A stretch of 64,000 nt of DNA from Myxococcales bacterium (GTDB taxonomy: Bacteria > Myxococcota_A > Polyangia > Nannocystales > Nannocystaceae). Positions 43,713-52,444 of the stretch are shown here, piece by piece (the stretch's first letter is position 1; each line of letters opens with the position of its first letter). A model generated the notes under the pieces. It worked only from the letters and a program-made list of their open reading frames with translations, made no database searches and was not told the origin of the DNA. The stretch spans positions 1 through 64,000 of the forward strand of contig JACKDW010000017.1 in assembly GCA_020633295.1 (NCBI GenBank), in the 5' to 3' direction. The translations under genes and the position numbers were made by a program.

Positions 43713-44966
43713 CTACTTCTGCTTCTTCTTCTTCGCTCTGCGAGCGCGCGGCTTCTTCCGCGAGTTCGCCGAGATCGCCGACCCCATCAGCTCGACGCCA
43801 GCGGCGAGCGCCTTGTCGCTGATGTGCGCGTAGCGAGCGGTCGTGCTCGGCTTACGGTGCCCCAGGATCTTGCCGACGACCGCGAGCGGCACACCAGCGT
43901 TGATCGCGTCGCTCGCCGCGGAGTGGCGAAGGTCGTGTAGCCGGACACGTTCAAAGCCAGGGAGTCGGTCACGGATTCGGATCCACGTCGCGGTCAACGT
44001 CGACGGTCTGATCGCCGCCCCATGTTTGTTGGGGACTACGTACGTGCTGCGAGACCCCCGAGCCTTGGTGCGCTTCTGACACGCGCGGAGAATGTCGAGC
44101 GCGGCGGCCGAGAGCGGGACCGCTTTCTTACCCGTCTTGCTGTCGGGGAGACGAAGGCAGCGATGCCGCCAGTCGACCATGGGCCAGGTCAAGTCGCAGA
44201 CCTCGCCACGCCGCATGCCGGTGTGCGCGAGAATCCGAATCGCGGCGACGGACTCCCACCGCAGCGCCCCGTGCTCGTTGCGGTTCAGCGTGAGCCCGCG
44301 TTCGAGAGCCTCCTCGAGAAGGACTCTCTCCTCGGGCGAAAGAAAGCGCTCGCGCGACTTCCCCGGGAACTTCTTCACGTGGCGCGTCGGCGGCGTGAAC
44401 GTGGCGTCCACGACATCCCACTCCTTCGCGCGGCCGTAGATGCTGCTCAAGAGGAGCAGCGCGGCGTTCGCCTCGTAGGGCGTCTCGCGCAGCTTCCCGT
44501 GCCAGCGGATCACGTCGGCCCTGGTGATCTCGTCGAGGCGATGCTTGCCGAAGCGGGGGAGGATCGCGGTGCGGAGCAGCTGACGATACTTCTCGCGTGA
44601 GTATCGCTTGAGCCGCACGTCCACGTGCTCGTGGATGAAGCGTTCGGCGAACTCTTGGAGCTTGGGCAGGTTGGACGCGCGACGCGGCGACGTGACGCGG
44701 CGTCGGGACTCCGTCGGCGCGCCGACTGCCAGGAGCCGCGACTGCGCGAACGCCCTCGCGTCCGCGAACTCGATATTGGTGACCAAGCCGATGCGCTCCC
44801 GGACGTCCTTTCCTTCACCTGTCCGATAGCGCACGTAGTACGCCTTTTTCCCGCTCGGCAGTACGCGGAGGATGAAGCCCTTGAGGGTGCCGCAGGTGAG
44901 TTCGTACCTCGCCTTGCGCGGCTTCGCTCGCTCGACAGCTCTCTTGGTCAGAGTCGGCATCGTCAT
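43713..44966 (-). CDS. int: Tyrosine recombinase (phage-type integrase)
   Basis: A 417-residue integrase. The N-terminal DUF4102-like arm-binding domain (CGTLKGFILRVLPSGKKAYYVRY) is followed by the SAM-like core-binding domain (LQEFAERFIHEHVDVRL). The catalytic domain has Arg in HTGMRRGEVCDLTW, His-x-x-Arg in RLHDLRHSAAS, His in GHRKPSTTARYAH, and the nucleophile Tyr in the same segment. All catalytic residues are present and the gene is full length, so it is probably active. The C-terminus is Lys-rich. Its start is 115 bases from the attR core at 45081, the usual place for the integrase of an integrative island. Confidence 0.95.
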   Translation of the reverse strand: MTMPTLTKRAVERAKPRKARYELTCGTLKGFILRVLPSGKKAYYVRYRTGEGKDVRERIGLVTNIEFADARAFAQSRLLAVGAPTESRRRVTSPRRASNLPKLQEFAERFIHEHVDVRLKRYSREKYRQLLRTAILPRFGKHRLDEITRADVIRWHGKLRETPYEANAALLLLSSIYGRAKEWDVVDATFTPPTRHVKKFPGKSRERFLSPEERVLLEEALERGLTLNRNEHGALRWESVAAIRILAHTGMRRGEVCDLTWPMVDWRHRCLRLPDSKTGKKAVPLSAAALDILRACQKRTKARGSRSTYVVPNKHGAAIRPSTLTATWIRIRDRLPGFERVRLHDLRHSAASDAINAGVPLAVVGKILGHRKPSTTARYAHISDKALAAGVELMGSAISANSRKKPRARRAKKKKQK

Positions 44967-44978
44967 GCGCTCAGAATC

Positions 44979-45014
44979 GAACCATCATCCGAACCAAAAC
45001 AAGCCCTAGAACCA
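44979..45014. repeat. Three TGGTTC hexamers inside the right island end
   Basis: GAACCA on the plus strand at 44979, 44991 and 45009 (spacing 12 and 18), between the integrase start and the right core. They mirror the cluster at 22794-22822. Confidence 0.5.
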
Positions 45015-45080
45015 TGTCGAGTTTCGGGTGCAACTTCAAGAATTTAGGTGGCTAGGGCGGTTCTGCGCACAACTTCATAA

Positions 45081-45087
45081 TCGCCGA
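45081..45087. other. Right attachment core (attR) TCGCCGA
   Basis: Right copy of the 7-bp repeat. To its right lies kinase sequence coding HRDLKPENIMVG; to its left similarity to kinases ends (island-encoded YEVVRRTALAT and stop). Confidence 0.75.
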
Positions 45088-45598
45088 CCATGATGTTCTC
45101 GGGCTTGAGGTCGCGGTGCAGCACGCCCGCGCGGTGGGCCGCCGCGACGCCGCGCGCGGTCTGCTTCATGACCTCGAGGACCTCTCGCCAGCCGCGGCGC
45201 GCGGCCGCGAGCCAGCGCCGCAGCGTCTTGCCCTCGACGAGCTCCATCGACAGCCACAGGCGACCCTCGTGCGCCCCGACGTCGTGGACCGCGACCACGT
45301 TCGGGTGCGCGAGCTTGGCGAGCGCCTGGGCCTCCCGGACGAGACGCGCGCGCGCGCTGTGATACCGCGCGAGCGACGGGTGGATCAGCTTGAGCGCGAC
45401 CGCGCGATCGAGCTCGGGATCGTAGGCGGCGAGGACGACGCCCATGCCGCCCTCGCCCAGCTGCCTGAGCACCGTGAAGCGCCCGATCCGCCCGCTCGGC
45501 GGCGCCGCGGGCTCCCTCGAGCGCGCGTCGCCGGGCGCGGAGGGCAGGCTCTCGACGGTCTCGTGGAGGAGCGTGTCCGCGGTGTGATCGAGGATCAC
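45081..45598 (-). pseudogene. N-terminal half of a Ser/Thr kinase gene split by the island
   Basis: Encodes the kinase N-lobe and catalytic loop: FTVLRQLGEGGMGVVLAAYD (Gly-rich loop), AVALKLIHP (ATP-binding Lys), and VLHRDLKPENIMVGD (HRD). It then leaves kinase sequence at the 7-bp core, reading 11 island codons to a stop at 45044. DFG, APE and the TPR region are 22 kb away at 20,013-22,725. The GTG at 45598 is the best start. The truncated product has no activation segment and should be inactive, although an N-lobe peptide could still be made. Confidence 0.88.
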
Positions 45599-45732
45599 GC
45601 GGCCCCCCCTCGTCCCCGCGCCGTCCGCCCCCGCGTCGCCGCGCGACGCTCGCGTCGCGCGCCCGCGGAGCGCGACGCGACGTCTTCCGTCGCGAGCCGC
45701 GCGCCTTGCCGCCTTCGACGCGCGCGTTCACT

Positions 45733-45751
45733 ACCTGTATATTCAGACAGG
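45733..45751. promoter_or_regulatory. CCTGT-N8-ACAGG dyad upstream of the kinase gene
   Basis: ACCTGTATATTCAGACAGG in the 393-base intergenic region between the kinase and radical SAM genes, about 135 bases before the kinase start. It is the most AT-rich spot of this region. The rest of 45,599-45,991 is GC-rich and without a gene. Confidence 0.45.
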
Positions 45752-45991
45752 CGTGTGCCCGCCGCCCACGTCCCGCTCACCGCGTCTCTCCGCCCCCCGA
45801 CGTCTCCATTAACGTACCGCACCCGGTCGACCGGGGCCCACCCCTCGCGCGCCAGCGCGACCGCGCGGACCGCAGTCGCGCCCCCTGTGAGCCTCGGCGC
45901 ACGACGCGTCGCACGGGGACGCGGTCGAGTCGGCTGCGGGCCCCAGGCCAGCGCGCCCGCCGACGCGCCCGCGCTGCGCTACCCTGGGGGC

Positions 45992-47347
45992 GTGAAGCTC
46001 TCCGAGGCGCGCCGTCGACTGCCCGTGCTCGCGGACGACCGCGCGCTGCCCGAGCCCGACACGCGGCGCGCAGGCTCGCGCCGCGTCGACGGGGCCGTGC
46101 TCCGCGACCAGCGGAGCCCGCGCCTCGTCGTCTGGGAGATCACGCTCGCTTGCGACCTGCGCTGCGCTCACTGTGGCTCGCGCGCCGGCGAGGCGCGACC
46201 GCAGGAGCTCAGCACCGACGACGCGCTCGCGCTGATCGAGGAGCTGCGAGCGCTGGGCGCCGGCGAGGTCGTGCTGATCGGCGGCGAGGCCTACATGCGC
46301 GGCGACTTCGTCCTGCTGATCCGGGCGATCCGCGAGGCCGGGATGACCTGCACCATGACGACCGGCGCGCTCGGGCTGACCCGGACGCGCGTCGACGCCA
46401 TGGTCGAGGCCGGGATCAACGGCGTCAACGTCTCGATCGACGGCGACGAGCGAGCGCACGACGAGCTGCGCGGGGTCCCCGGGAGCTGGCGACGGGCGTT
46501 CGAAGCGCTCGCGCGCCTGCGCGCGCGCGACGTCTCGATCTCCGCCAACACGCAGCTCAACCGCCGCACGCTGCCGACGCTCGACGGGCTGCTCGAGCGC
46601 CTGCACGCCGCCGGCGCGCGCGGCTGGCAGCTGCAGATCACCGCGCCCTTCGGCCGCGCCGCGGATGATCCTGAGCTGCTTCTTCAACCATATGACTACC
46701 CGGACCTGTTCCAGCGGCTCGATCGCCTCGAGCGCCGCTGCGCCGCGCTCGGCGTCCGGCTGTTCCCGGCCAACAACCTCGGCTACTTCGGGCCGCACGC
46801 CGGGCGCCTGCGCCGGTGGCAGCGCGGCGGGCACTACCCGGGGTGCCAGGCCGGCCGCAGCTCGCTCGGGATCGAGGCGGACGGCGCGATCAAGGGCTGC
46901 CCCAGCCTGGGCGGCCGAGCCAACGTCGCGGGGCGCTGGCGGCCCGGCGCGCTCGCCGAGCTGTGGCGCGCCGCCGAGCTCCGGTACACGCGCGATCGCG
47001 GCGAGGATGTCCTCTGGGGCTACTGCGCCGAGTGCTACTACCGCGCGATCTGTATGGGCGGCTGCACGGCGGTGGCCGAGCCGCTCACGGGGCGACCGGG
47101 CAACAACCCGTACTGTCACCACCGCGCGCTCGAGATGGATCGCGTGGGCCTGCGCGAGCGCGTCGAGCAGGTCGCGCGCGCGCCCGGGGTGCCCTTCGAC
47201 CACGGCCTGTTCCGCGTCGTCCGCGAGTTCAAGGACCCGGTCCTGCGCGCGGCCTTCGGCCCGCTGCAGCGCGACGAGCCGCGGGTCTCGCGGGTCGTGT
47301 GCCCCGAGGGCGCCGGGCGCCCGATCGCGCCCGACGAGCTCGCGTGA
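45992..47347 (+). CDS. Radical SAM/SPASM-domain protein
   Basis: A 451-residue protein, GTG start at 45992. The N-terminal radical SAM core has the CxxxCxxC cluster site in CDLRCAHCGSRAGE and the following GGEAYMR (GGE motif). The C-terminal SPASM region has Cys in YPGCQAGRSSLGIEADGAIKGCPS, YCAECYYRAICMGGC and NPYCHH for auxiliary clusters. SPASM proteins modify ribosomal peptides or act as enzyme-maturation factors. No obvious precursor peptide is adjacent; the FG-GAP lipoprotein is convergent after 36 bases. The substrate is unknown. Confidence 0.87.
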   Translation: MKLSEARRRLPVLADDRALPEPDTRRAGSRRVDGAVLRDQRSPRLVVWEITLACDLRCAHCGSRAGEARPQELSTDDALALIEELRALGAGEVVLIGGEAYMRGDFVLLIRAIREAGMTCTMTTGALGLTRTRVDAMVEAGINGVNVSIDGDERAHDELRGVPGSWRRAFEALARLRARDVSISANTQLNRRTLPTLDGLLERLHAAGARGWQLQITAPFGRAADDPELLLQPYDYPDLFQRLDRLERRCAALGVRLFPANNLGYFGPHAGRLRRWQRGGHYPGCQAGRSSLGIEADGAIKGCPSLGGRANVAGRWRPGALAELWRAAELRYTRDRGEDVLWGYCAECYYRAICMGGCTAVAEPLTGRPGNNPYCHHRALEMDRVGLRERVEQVARAPGVPFDHGLFRVVREFKDPVLRAAFGPLQRDEPRVSRVVCPEGAGRPIAPDELA

Positions 47348-47383
47348 GCGGGGGGCCGCGCTGACGCCGATCAACGCCGGTCG

Positions 47384-49801
47384 TCAGCGCATGACGTGAT
47401 AGCGATCGAGCGCCGGCCGCTCGAGCCGCGTCGTGGTCCCGTCGGCCCACTCGACCGCGATCGCGCTCACGCGCGCCTCGGGCCCGAGGCCGAAGAGCTT
47501 GTGCGGGGCGTGCTGGGACTGCAGGGAGTCGCCCGTGACGACGCGGTGCTGCTGCGTCGGCGCGCCCTCGACCTCGACCGTGACGCGCGCGCCGATCGGC
47601 GAGCGCGCGCCGCCGAGCCGCACGCCGACCCACTTGTTCGGGCTGCTCCACTGGTTCTGCAGCACGGCGAGGCGCTCGTCGGTCGACTCGCCGCGGACCT
47701 TGCCCGCGCGCGCCTTGGCGAGCACGACGAGCAGGTCGGGGCGCCCGTCGAGATCGAGATCCTCGGAGACGGTGGCGCGCGCGTCGTCCTCGAGCGCGAC
47801 GTCGAGCGGGAAGCCGGCCTCGACGAAGCCGCGCGCGGGGTCGGTGACGAACAGCTTGTTGTGCTCGAAGCCGTTCCACGAGACGCCCTCGGAGATCGCG
47901 GTCTGGAACTCGTCGAGGAAGAAGCGCTCGAGCTCCGCGTCGCGCTCGGAGGTGCCGGTGTAGACGTCGTGGCGCCAGTAGGTCGTGCAGTAGTCCTTGG
48001 CGGTCTCGCGGCTGATGTGGCCGTTGACGACGTAGATGTCGAGGTCGCCGTCGCGATCGAAGTCGAAGGAGGTCGAGCCCCAGGACCAGCCCGTGCGCGC
48101 GACGTCCTGCGCGAACGCGCCGGCGCGCAGGCGGTGGCGCGCGTCGCCGTCGTAGAGGCGGTTGCCGTAGGCCATCTTCATGCGCATCTCCTGGATGTCC
48201 TCGTGGCCCTCGCGCCCGAGCCCGAGCTGCTCGAGGCGCCGCGCGGTCGTCGAGCTCATGCCGACGACGTAGAGGTCGAGGAAGCCGTCGAGGTTGTAGT
48301 CGCCGATCGTGTGGGACATCCCGAAGCTCGCGCGCTCGTCGACGAGCTCGGCGGTCACGTCCGTGAAGTGACCGGCGCCGTCGCCCTTGTAGAGGTCGAG
48401 GCCCGAGAAGTCGCTGACGACGATGAGGTCGAGCTTGCGATCGTCGTCGAGGTCGAGGAGCGAGGCGCTCCACGTCCGGCGCCGGCGCTTGGCCGCGAGC
48501 CCGGCCTCGTCGGTGATGTCCGTGAACGCGCCGCGCCCGTCGTTGCGCAGCAGGTACGCGGGGTCGCCGTCGTTGGCGTCGTAGTAGGGCGTCGGCATCT
48601 GGCCGTGCACGTAGGGTCGCTTGTACTGCCCGACGAACAGGTCGAGGTCGCCGTCCGAGTCGATGTCGCCGGCCGTCAGCGCGACGGGCGTGTCGAGCGG
48701 GACGGGCATGCGCGCGGCCACGCGCGGCTCGGTCGAGAAGCCGCCCTTGGACGTCCCAGAGAACAGGTTGATGTCGCCGGCGACGTGCGCCGTGACGAGG
48801 TCGACCACGCCGTCGCCGTCGACGTCGGCGAGCACGGCGGCGAACGGCGCGCCGGGCATGCTGTAGTAGACGTCCTTCGGCAGCAGCTCCTCCTCGACGA
48901 GCTTGATCGCCCCCTTCGCGCTGCGGTTGCGGTACAGCCGGTTGGCGCCGACGAGCAGCACCTCGGCGCGCCCGTCACCGTCGAGGTCGTGGACGAGCAC
49001 CGGCTGCACGTGGCGCGCGGCCACGTGGATCTGCGGCTCCGGGTCGAGCTCGAGCGCGGGCGCGAACGCGTCCGGCCCCGCGCGCTCGACGAGCTCGAGC
49101 GCGCGCGCGTCGAGCTCGGCCGGCTCAATATGACCTGAAGGACCGGCCTCCGGGCGCCACGCGACGTGCACGGTCCCGGTGATCGCGACGCGCCGATCGC
49201 CGTTGCGCGCGTGCAGGACGACCGAGACCTCGGAGCGCGCGGGCGCGCCGGGGATGAACTTGCTGTGGTGCCACTCGGTCTGCACGAGCCGCCACCCCTC
49301 GGCGACGCGCGCGTCGATCCACGCCCGCCAACCGGCGCCGTCGAGGCGCGCGCCGTCGCCGCTCGTCCGCCGACGGAGCAGCCCGTCCTCGAGCGCCACG
49401 GGCTCGCTGAGCGCGCCCAGTCTGAGCTGTCCAAACGGGAAGCTCGCGAGGACCTCGTGGGGCTCCGCGGCGGCGCGCAGGCGGTCCCAGAGCGCGATGA
49501 AGGCCTCCTCGTGGCGCTGGGCCGCGACCTCGGGCTCCCACAGCGTCGTGTCGAGGCGCTCGCGCAGCTGCTCCTCCTGCTGCTTGGAGCGCGGGCGATC
49601 GGCGAGCGCCGCGTCCGGCGTGACCGCGTCGGGCCCAGCCGGCGTCGGCGTCGCGGCGAGCGGCGTGATCCCGCGGGCGGGAGCCGACGGCGCGGGCCCG
49701 GAGCCGCCGCACGCGGCCGTGATGGCCGCGAGCGTCAGCGCGAGCGCCGACGCGCGCGCGCTCGTCCTCGGCCGAGCTCGGTTCAACCAGGAGGAAGTCA
49801 T
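47384..49801 (-). CDS. FG-GAP/VCBS-repeat lipoprotein with ASPIC-UnbV C-terminus (I)
   Basis: An 805-residue protein, starting at ATG 49801, with lipobox ITAAC. After a helical N-terminal part (to about residue 270) come FG-GAP/VCBS blades with Ca-binding loops such as DLDGDGRAEV, DVDGDGVVDLV, DSDGDLDLFVGQY, DFDRDGDLDIYVVNGH and DLDLDGRPDLLV. The end (KWVGVRLGGARSPIGARVTVE ... TGDSLQSQHAPHKLFGLG) is the ASPIC/UnbV domain. The fold is an integrin-like beta-propeller on the cell surface. The next gene on the same strand is a related protein, so the two are probable paralogues. Function unknown; adhesion is a general inference. Confidence 0.87.
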   Translation of the reverse strand: MTSSWLNRARPRTSARASALALTLAAITAACGGSGPAPSAPARGITPLAATPTPAGPDAVTPDAALADRPRSKQQEEQLRERLDTTLWEPEVAAQRHEEAFIALWDRLRAAAEPHEVLASFPFGQLRLGALSEPVALEDGLLRRRTSGDGARLDGAGWRAWIDARVAEGWRLVQTEWHHSKFIPGAPARSEVSVVLHARNGDRRVAITGTVHVAWRPEAGPSGHIEPAELDARALELVERAGPDAFAPALELDPEPQIHVAARHVQPVLVHDLDGDGRAEVLLVGANRLYRNRSAKGAIKLVEEELLPKDVYYSMPGAPFAAVLADVDGDGVVDLVTAHVAGDINLFSGTSKGGFSTEPRVAARMPVPLDTPVALTAGDIDSDGDLDLFVGQYKRPYVHGQMPTPYYDANDGDPAYLLRNDGRGAFTDITDEAGLAAKRRRRTWSASLLDLDDDRKLDLIVVSDFSGLDLYKGDGAGHFTDVTAELVDERASFGMSHTIGDYNLDGFLDLYVVGMSSTTARRLEQLGLGREGHEDIQEMRMKMAYGNRLYDGDARHRLRAGAFAQDVARTGWSWGSTSFDFDRDGDLDIYVVNGHISRETAKDYCTTYWRHDVYTGTSERDAELERFFLDEFQTAISEGVSWNGFEHNKLFVTDPARGFVEAGFPLDVALEDDARATVSEDLDLDGRPDLLVVLAKARAGKVRGESTDERLAVLQNQWSSPNKWVGVRLGGARSPIGARVTVEVEGAPTQQHRVVTGDSLQSQHAPHKLFGLGPEARVSAIAVEWADGTTTRLERPALDRYHVMR

Positions 49802-49902
49802 GCGCGCGCTCACCTGCACAGCATCCCGTCCCGACGCGCGCGGTTCAAGCACCGACGCGCGCGCGGTCACGACCGCGCCGAGCGGGGGCTCGCGCGTCAG
49901 CG

Positions 49903-52233
49903 CTACCCGGACGCCGCGGGGACGCCCGCGCCGCCGGTCTTCAACGCGAACGCGGGTCGATCGAGGAGCTCCGGGCGCGGGGACGCCTCGGTGAGGCGCG
50001 CGTGGGCGTCGAGCGGGATGCCCTCGAAGCGCTGCGTCGCGCCCGACCCGGGCCAGACGACCTCGACCGCGACGACCTCCGTGGCCGCGCCGAGGCCGAC
50101 GTGCTGGCGCAGCGGGCTACCGCCGAAGCTCCCGCCGGTGCTGACGTGGCGGTGGATCACGCGCTCGCCCGCCGGCTCGCGGATCCGCACGCGCACGCGC
50201 GCGCCGATGGCCGAGCGGTTCGCGTGCACGCCGACGAGCTCGAGCGCGAGCCACCTGCGGCCCGGCTGCCCGGGGTTCTCGTAGAGCGCGTCGCCGAAGC
50301 GGTCGCCCCGGAACGCGCCGCCCATCTGTTCGAACACGTCGACGTCGCCGTCGTGATCGAGGTCGGCGAACGCGACGCCGTGCCCCTTCTGGAGGTGCCC
50401 GAAGCCGCCGGGGAAGGTCACGTCGAGGAAGGGCCCCGCGCGCGCGCCGAGGTACATGCGGTTGGGCTGCAGCATCTCGTAGGGCGGCGCGCCGGTCCCG
50501 AGGTACATGTCGAGCACGCCGTCGTTGTCGAGCTCCCCGAAGTTGCAGCCCATCGCGCTCGCGGGCGCGGCGAGGCCCGCGACCTCCGTGACGTCGGTGA
50601 ACCCGCCCTGGCCGTCGCCGCGGTAGAGGCGGTGGGGCTCGGCGCGCGGCGTCTCCCCGAGGAAGCCGTCGCAGATGTCGGCGGCGTCCGCCTCGTAGGA
50701 GGCGACGAAGAGGTCGAGCGCGCCGTCGCCGTCGTAGTCCCAGAACCAGGTGGGGAAGCTGTGGATCGGCCGCGTGACGCCGAGCTCCTCGGCCACGTCG
50801 GTGAACGCGCCGCCGCCGTCGTTGCGGTACAGGCGGTTCTTGGCGCCGAGGTTGGAGACGTAGAGGTCCGGGTCGCCGTCGTTGTCGTAGTCCCCCCAGG
50901 TCACCCCCTTCGCCATCGCGCTGTTGCTGACGCGGGAGGCGACGGTTACGTCGGTGAAGGTGCCGTCGCCGTTGTTGCGCATCAGCTGCGAGCGCGCGGG
51001 GTGCCCCGCGGTCGACTCGTTGCCGATGTAGAGGTCGAGGTCGCCGTCGCCGTCGTAGTCGGCCCAGGCGGCCGTCTGCGTCGGCTCGCGGGTCTCGTCG
51101 AGACCGGACTGAAAGGTCACGTCGGTGAAGCGCCAGCCGCCGTCGTTGCGGATCAGCGAGTTCAGCTGCCGACCCGCCTCGCCGAGCCACGCGCCGCGCA
51201 GGATCAGCAGGTCGAGGTCGCCGTCGTTGTCGTAGTCGGCGTGGACGAGGTTGAGCCCGCCCGTGACGCCCTCGAGCCCGGAGCCCTCGAGCTTGCTCTC
51301 GAAGCCGCCGTCGCCGCGGTTGCGCCACAGCGCCGGCGGGCGGTCGGGGAACCAGTCGGTCACGATGATGTCGAGCAGGCCGTCGCCGTCGAAGTCGTCG
51401 ATCACCGCGCCGCCGGCGAGGCTCTCGCGATCCACGCCGAGCTCGCGCGAGACGTTGACGAAGCGCGGGAAGCTCGACGCGGCGCCGCTCCCCTGAAACG
51501 CCGCCGCCGGGATCCGCAGGTCCTCCGGGACGCCTGCGGGGTGCGCCGCGACGGTCATCGCGGCGACGTTGAGCAGCCAGATCGCTTTCTTGCGCAGCCG
51601 CTCGCCCGTGCCGGCGTCGCGCGCGACCTCGATGAAGACGGCCATGGCCTTGCGCGCGCCCTCTTCGTCCGCGTGCACGCCGCCGCCCGCGATCGGCAGG
51701 ATGCAGCTGTCGGCGTTGTTGCGCAGGCAGCAGTTCTGGCTCTCGCCGAGCCGCAGGTAGGCGACGCCGAGCTGGAACCTGAGCTCCGCGGCGGGCCCCG
51801 AGGGGACCGCGTCGCCGAGCGTGACGAGCTCGTCGCGCGCGGTCTCGAACAGCGCGATGGCCTCGCGCTCACGCCCGAGCTCGAGCTCGGCGGCGGCGAG
51901 CTGGTAGCGCGTGCGCGTCCGCGACACCGGGTCCATGCGCGCGCCGTGCCGCGCGAGCTGCTCGCGCAGCTGATTCGCCCTGCTCTCGCCGACGTAGGGC
52001 GCGCGCTCGATGGCCGCGCGCGCCTCGTCGGCGAGCGCGGCGACCATCCGCGCGTGCCCCTTCGCGTCCTCGTCGTCCGCAGCGGCGTCGGGGCGCGGCG
52101 TCGCCGACGCGGCGGGGGTCGGGGTGATCTCGGGCCTGGCGGACGCCTCGTCGACCCGGTCCGCCGGCTGCGTACACGAGGCGCCGCCGAGCGCCAGCGA
52201 GAGCAGCGCGGCGGTGGCGAGTCCTCGCGTCAT
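49903..52233 (-). CDS. FG-GAP/VCBS-repeat lipoprotein with ASPIC-UnbV C-terminus (II)
   Basis: A 776-residue lipoprotein (ALGGASC lipobox at residue 20) related in layout to the downstream gene. The N-terminal 240 residues are helical and TPR-like (tyrosine/alanine-rich; CCLRNNADSCILPI is a Cys-rich loop). Then come FG-GAP blades (DFDGDGLLDIIVTDW, DYDNDGDLDLLILRG, DYDGDGDLDLYIGNES, DYDNDGDPDLYVSNL, DLDHDGDVDVFEQMGG). ASPIC/UnbV closes it: WLALELVGVHANRSAIGARV ... STGGSFGGSPLRQHVGLG. Such proteins are often linked to extracellular or periplasmic functions in myxobacteria and planctomycetes. Specific role unknown. Confidence 0.87.
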   Translation of the reverse strand: MTRGLATAALLSLALGGASCTQPADRVDEASARPEITPTPAASATPRPDAAADDEDAKGHARMVAALADEARAAIERAPYVGESRANQLREQLARHGARMDPVSRTRTRYQLAAAELELGREREAIALFETARDELVTLGDAVPSGPAAELRFQLGVAYLRLGESQNCCLRNNADSCILPIAGGGVHADEEGARKAMAVFIEVARDAGTGERLRKKAIWLLNVAAMTVAAHPAGVPEDLRIPAAAFQGSGAASSFPRFVNVSRELGVDRESLAGGAVIDDFDGDGLLDIIVTDWFPDRPPALWRNRGDGGFESKLEGSGLEGVTGGLNLVHADYDNDGDLDLLILRGAWLGEAGRQLNSLIRNDGGWRFTDVTFQSGLDETREPTQTAAWADYDGDGDLDLYIGNESTAGHPARSQLMRNNGDGTFTDVTVASRVSNSAMAKGVTWGDYDNDGDPDLYVSNLGAKNRLYRNDGGGAFTDVAEELGVTRPIHSFPTWFWDYDGDGALDLFVASYEADAADICDGFLGETPRAEPHRLYRGDGQGGFTDVTEVAGLAAPASAMGCNFGELDNDGVLDMYLGTGAPPYEMLQPNRMYLGARAGPFLDVTFPGGFGHLQKGHGVAFADLDHDGDVDVFEQMGGAFRGDRFGDALYENPGQPGRRWLALELVGVHANRSAIGARVRVRIREPAGERVIHRHVSTGGSFGGSPLRQHVGLGAATEVVAVEVVWPGSGATQRFEGIPLDAHARLTEASPRPELLDRPAFALKTGGAGVPAASG

Positions 52234-52444
52234 CCGCCGACACTATAGCCCGACGCCCGACGCCGCAGCGCGCCGCGATGGCGGATTCGCGCTCGGTCGC
52301 CGCGCGACCACGACGTCGCGTCGCGTCGAAGCCCGTGAGGGCCCATGTCGCGGCGCGCGTCGACGCGCCGGCGTCGCGCGTGGTCGACCCCGGGTGAGCG
52401 AAACGCGAGCGCGAGCGAACGCTCGAGCGACCTCCCGCGCCGCG

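Larger units (their letters stand above)
22726..45080. mobile_element. 22.4-kb genomic island integrated in a Ser/Thr kinase gene
   Basis: The interval separates the two halves of one kinase gene, is flanked by a 7-bp repeat TCGCCGA (22726-22732 and 45081-45087), and has a tyrosine integrase at its right end. Removal of exactly 22,355 bp rejoins MVG|DDGRVRVMDFG in frame. TGGTTC hexamer clusters lie 62-96 bases inside each end. Cargo includes small HTH regulators, FRG and DHFR-like genes, an NO-detoxification module, and a Czc metal-efflux operon. Several stretches are visibly more AT-rich than the host genes. No conjugation or replication genes were recognised, so it may be non-autonomous or mobilised by another element. 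Confidence 0.88.

Noticed and set aside
50002..52248. 748-codon plus-strand frame opposite the second FG-GAP gene
   Set aside because: Val/Glu/Arg-rich antisense shadow; the minus strand has clear FG-GAP and ASPIC motifs and a lipobox.
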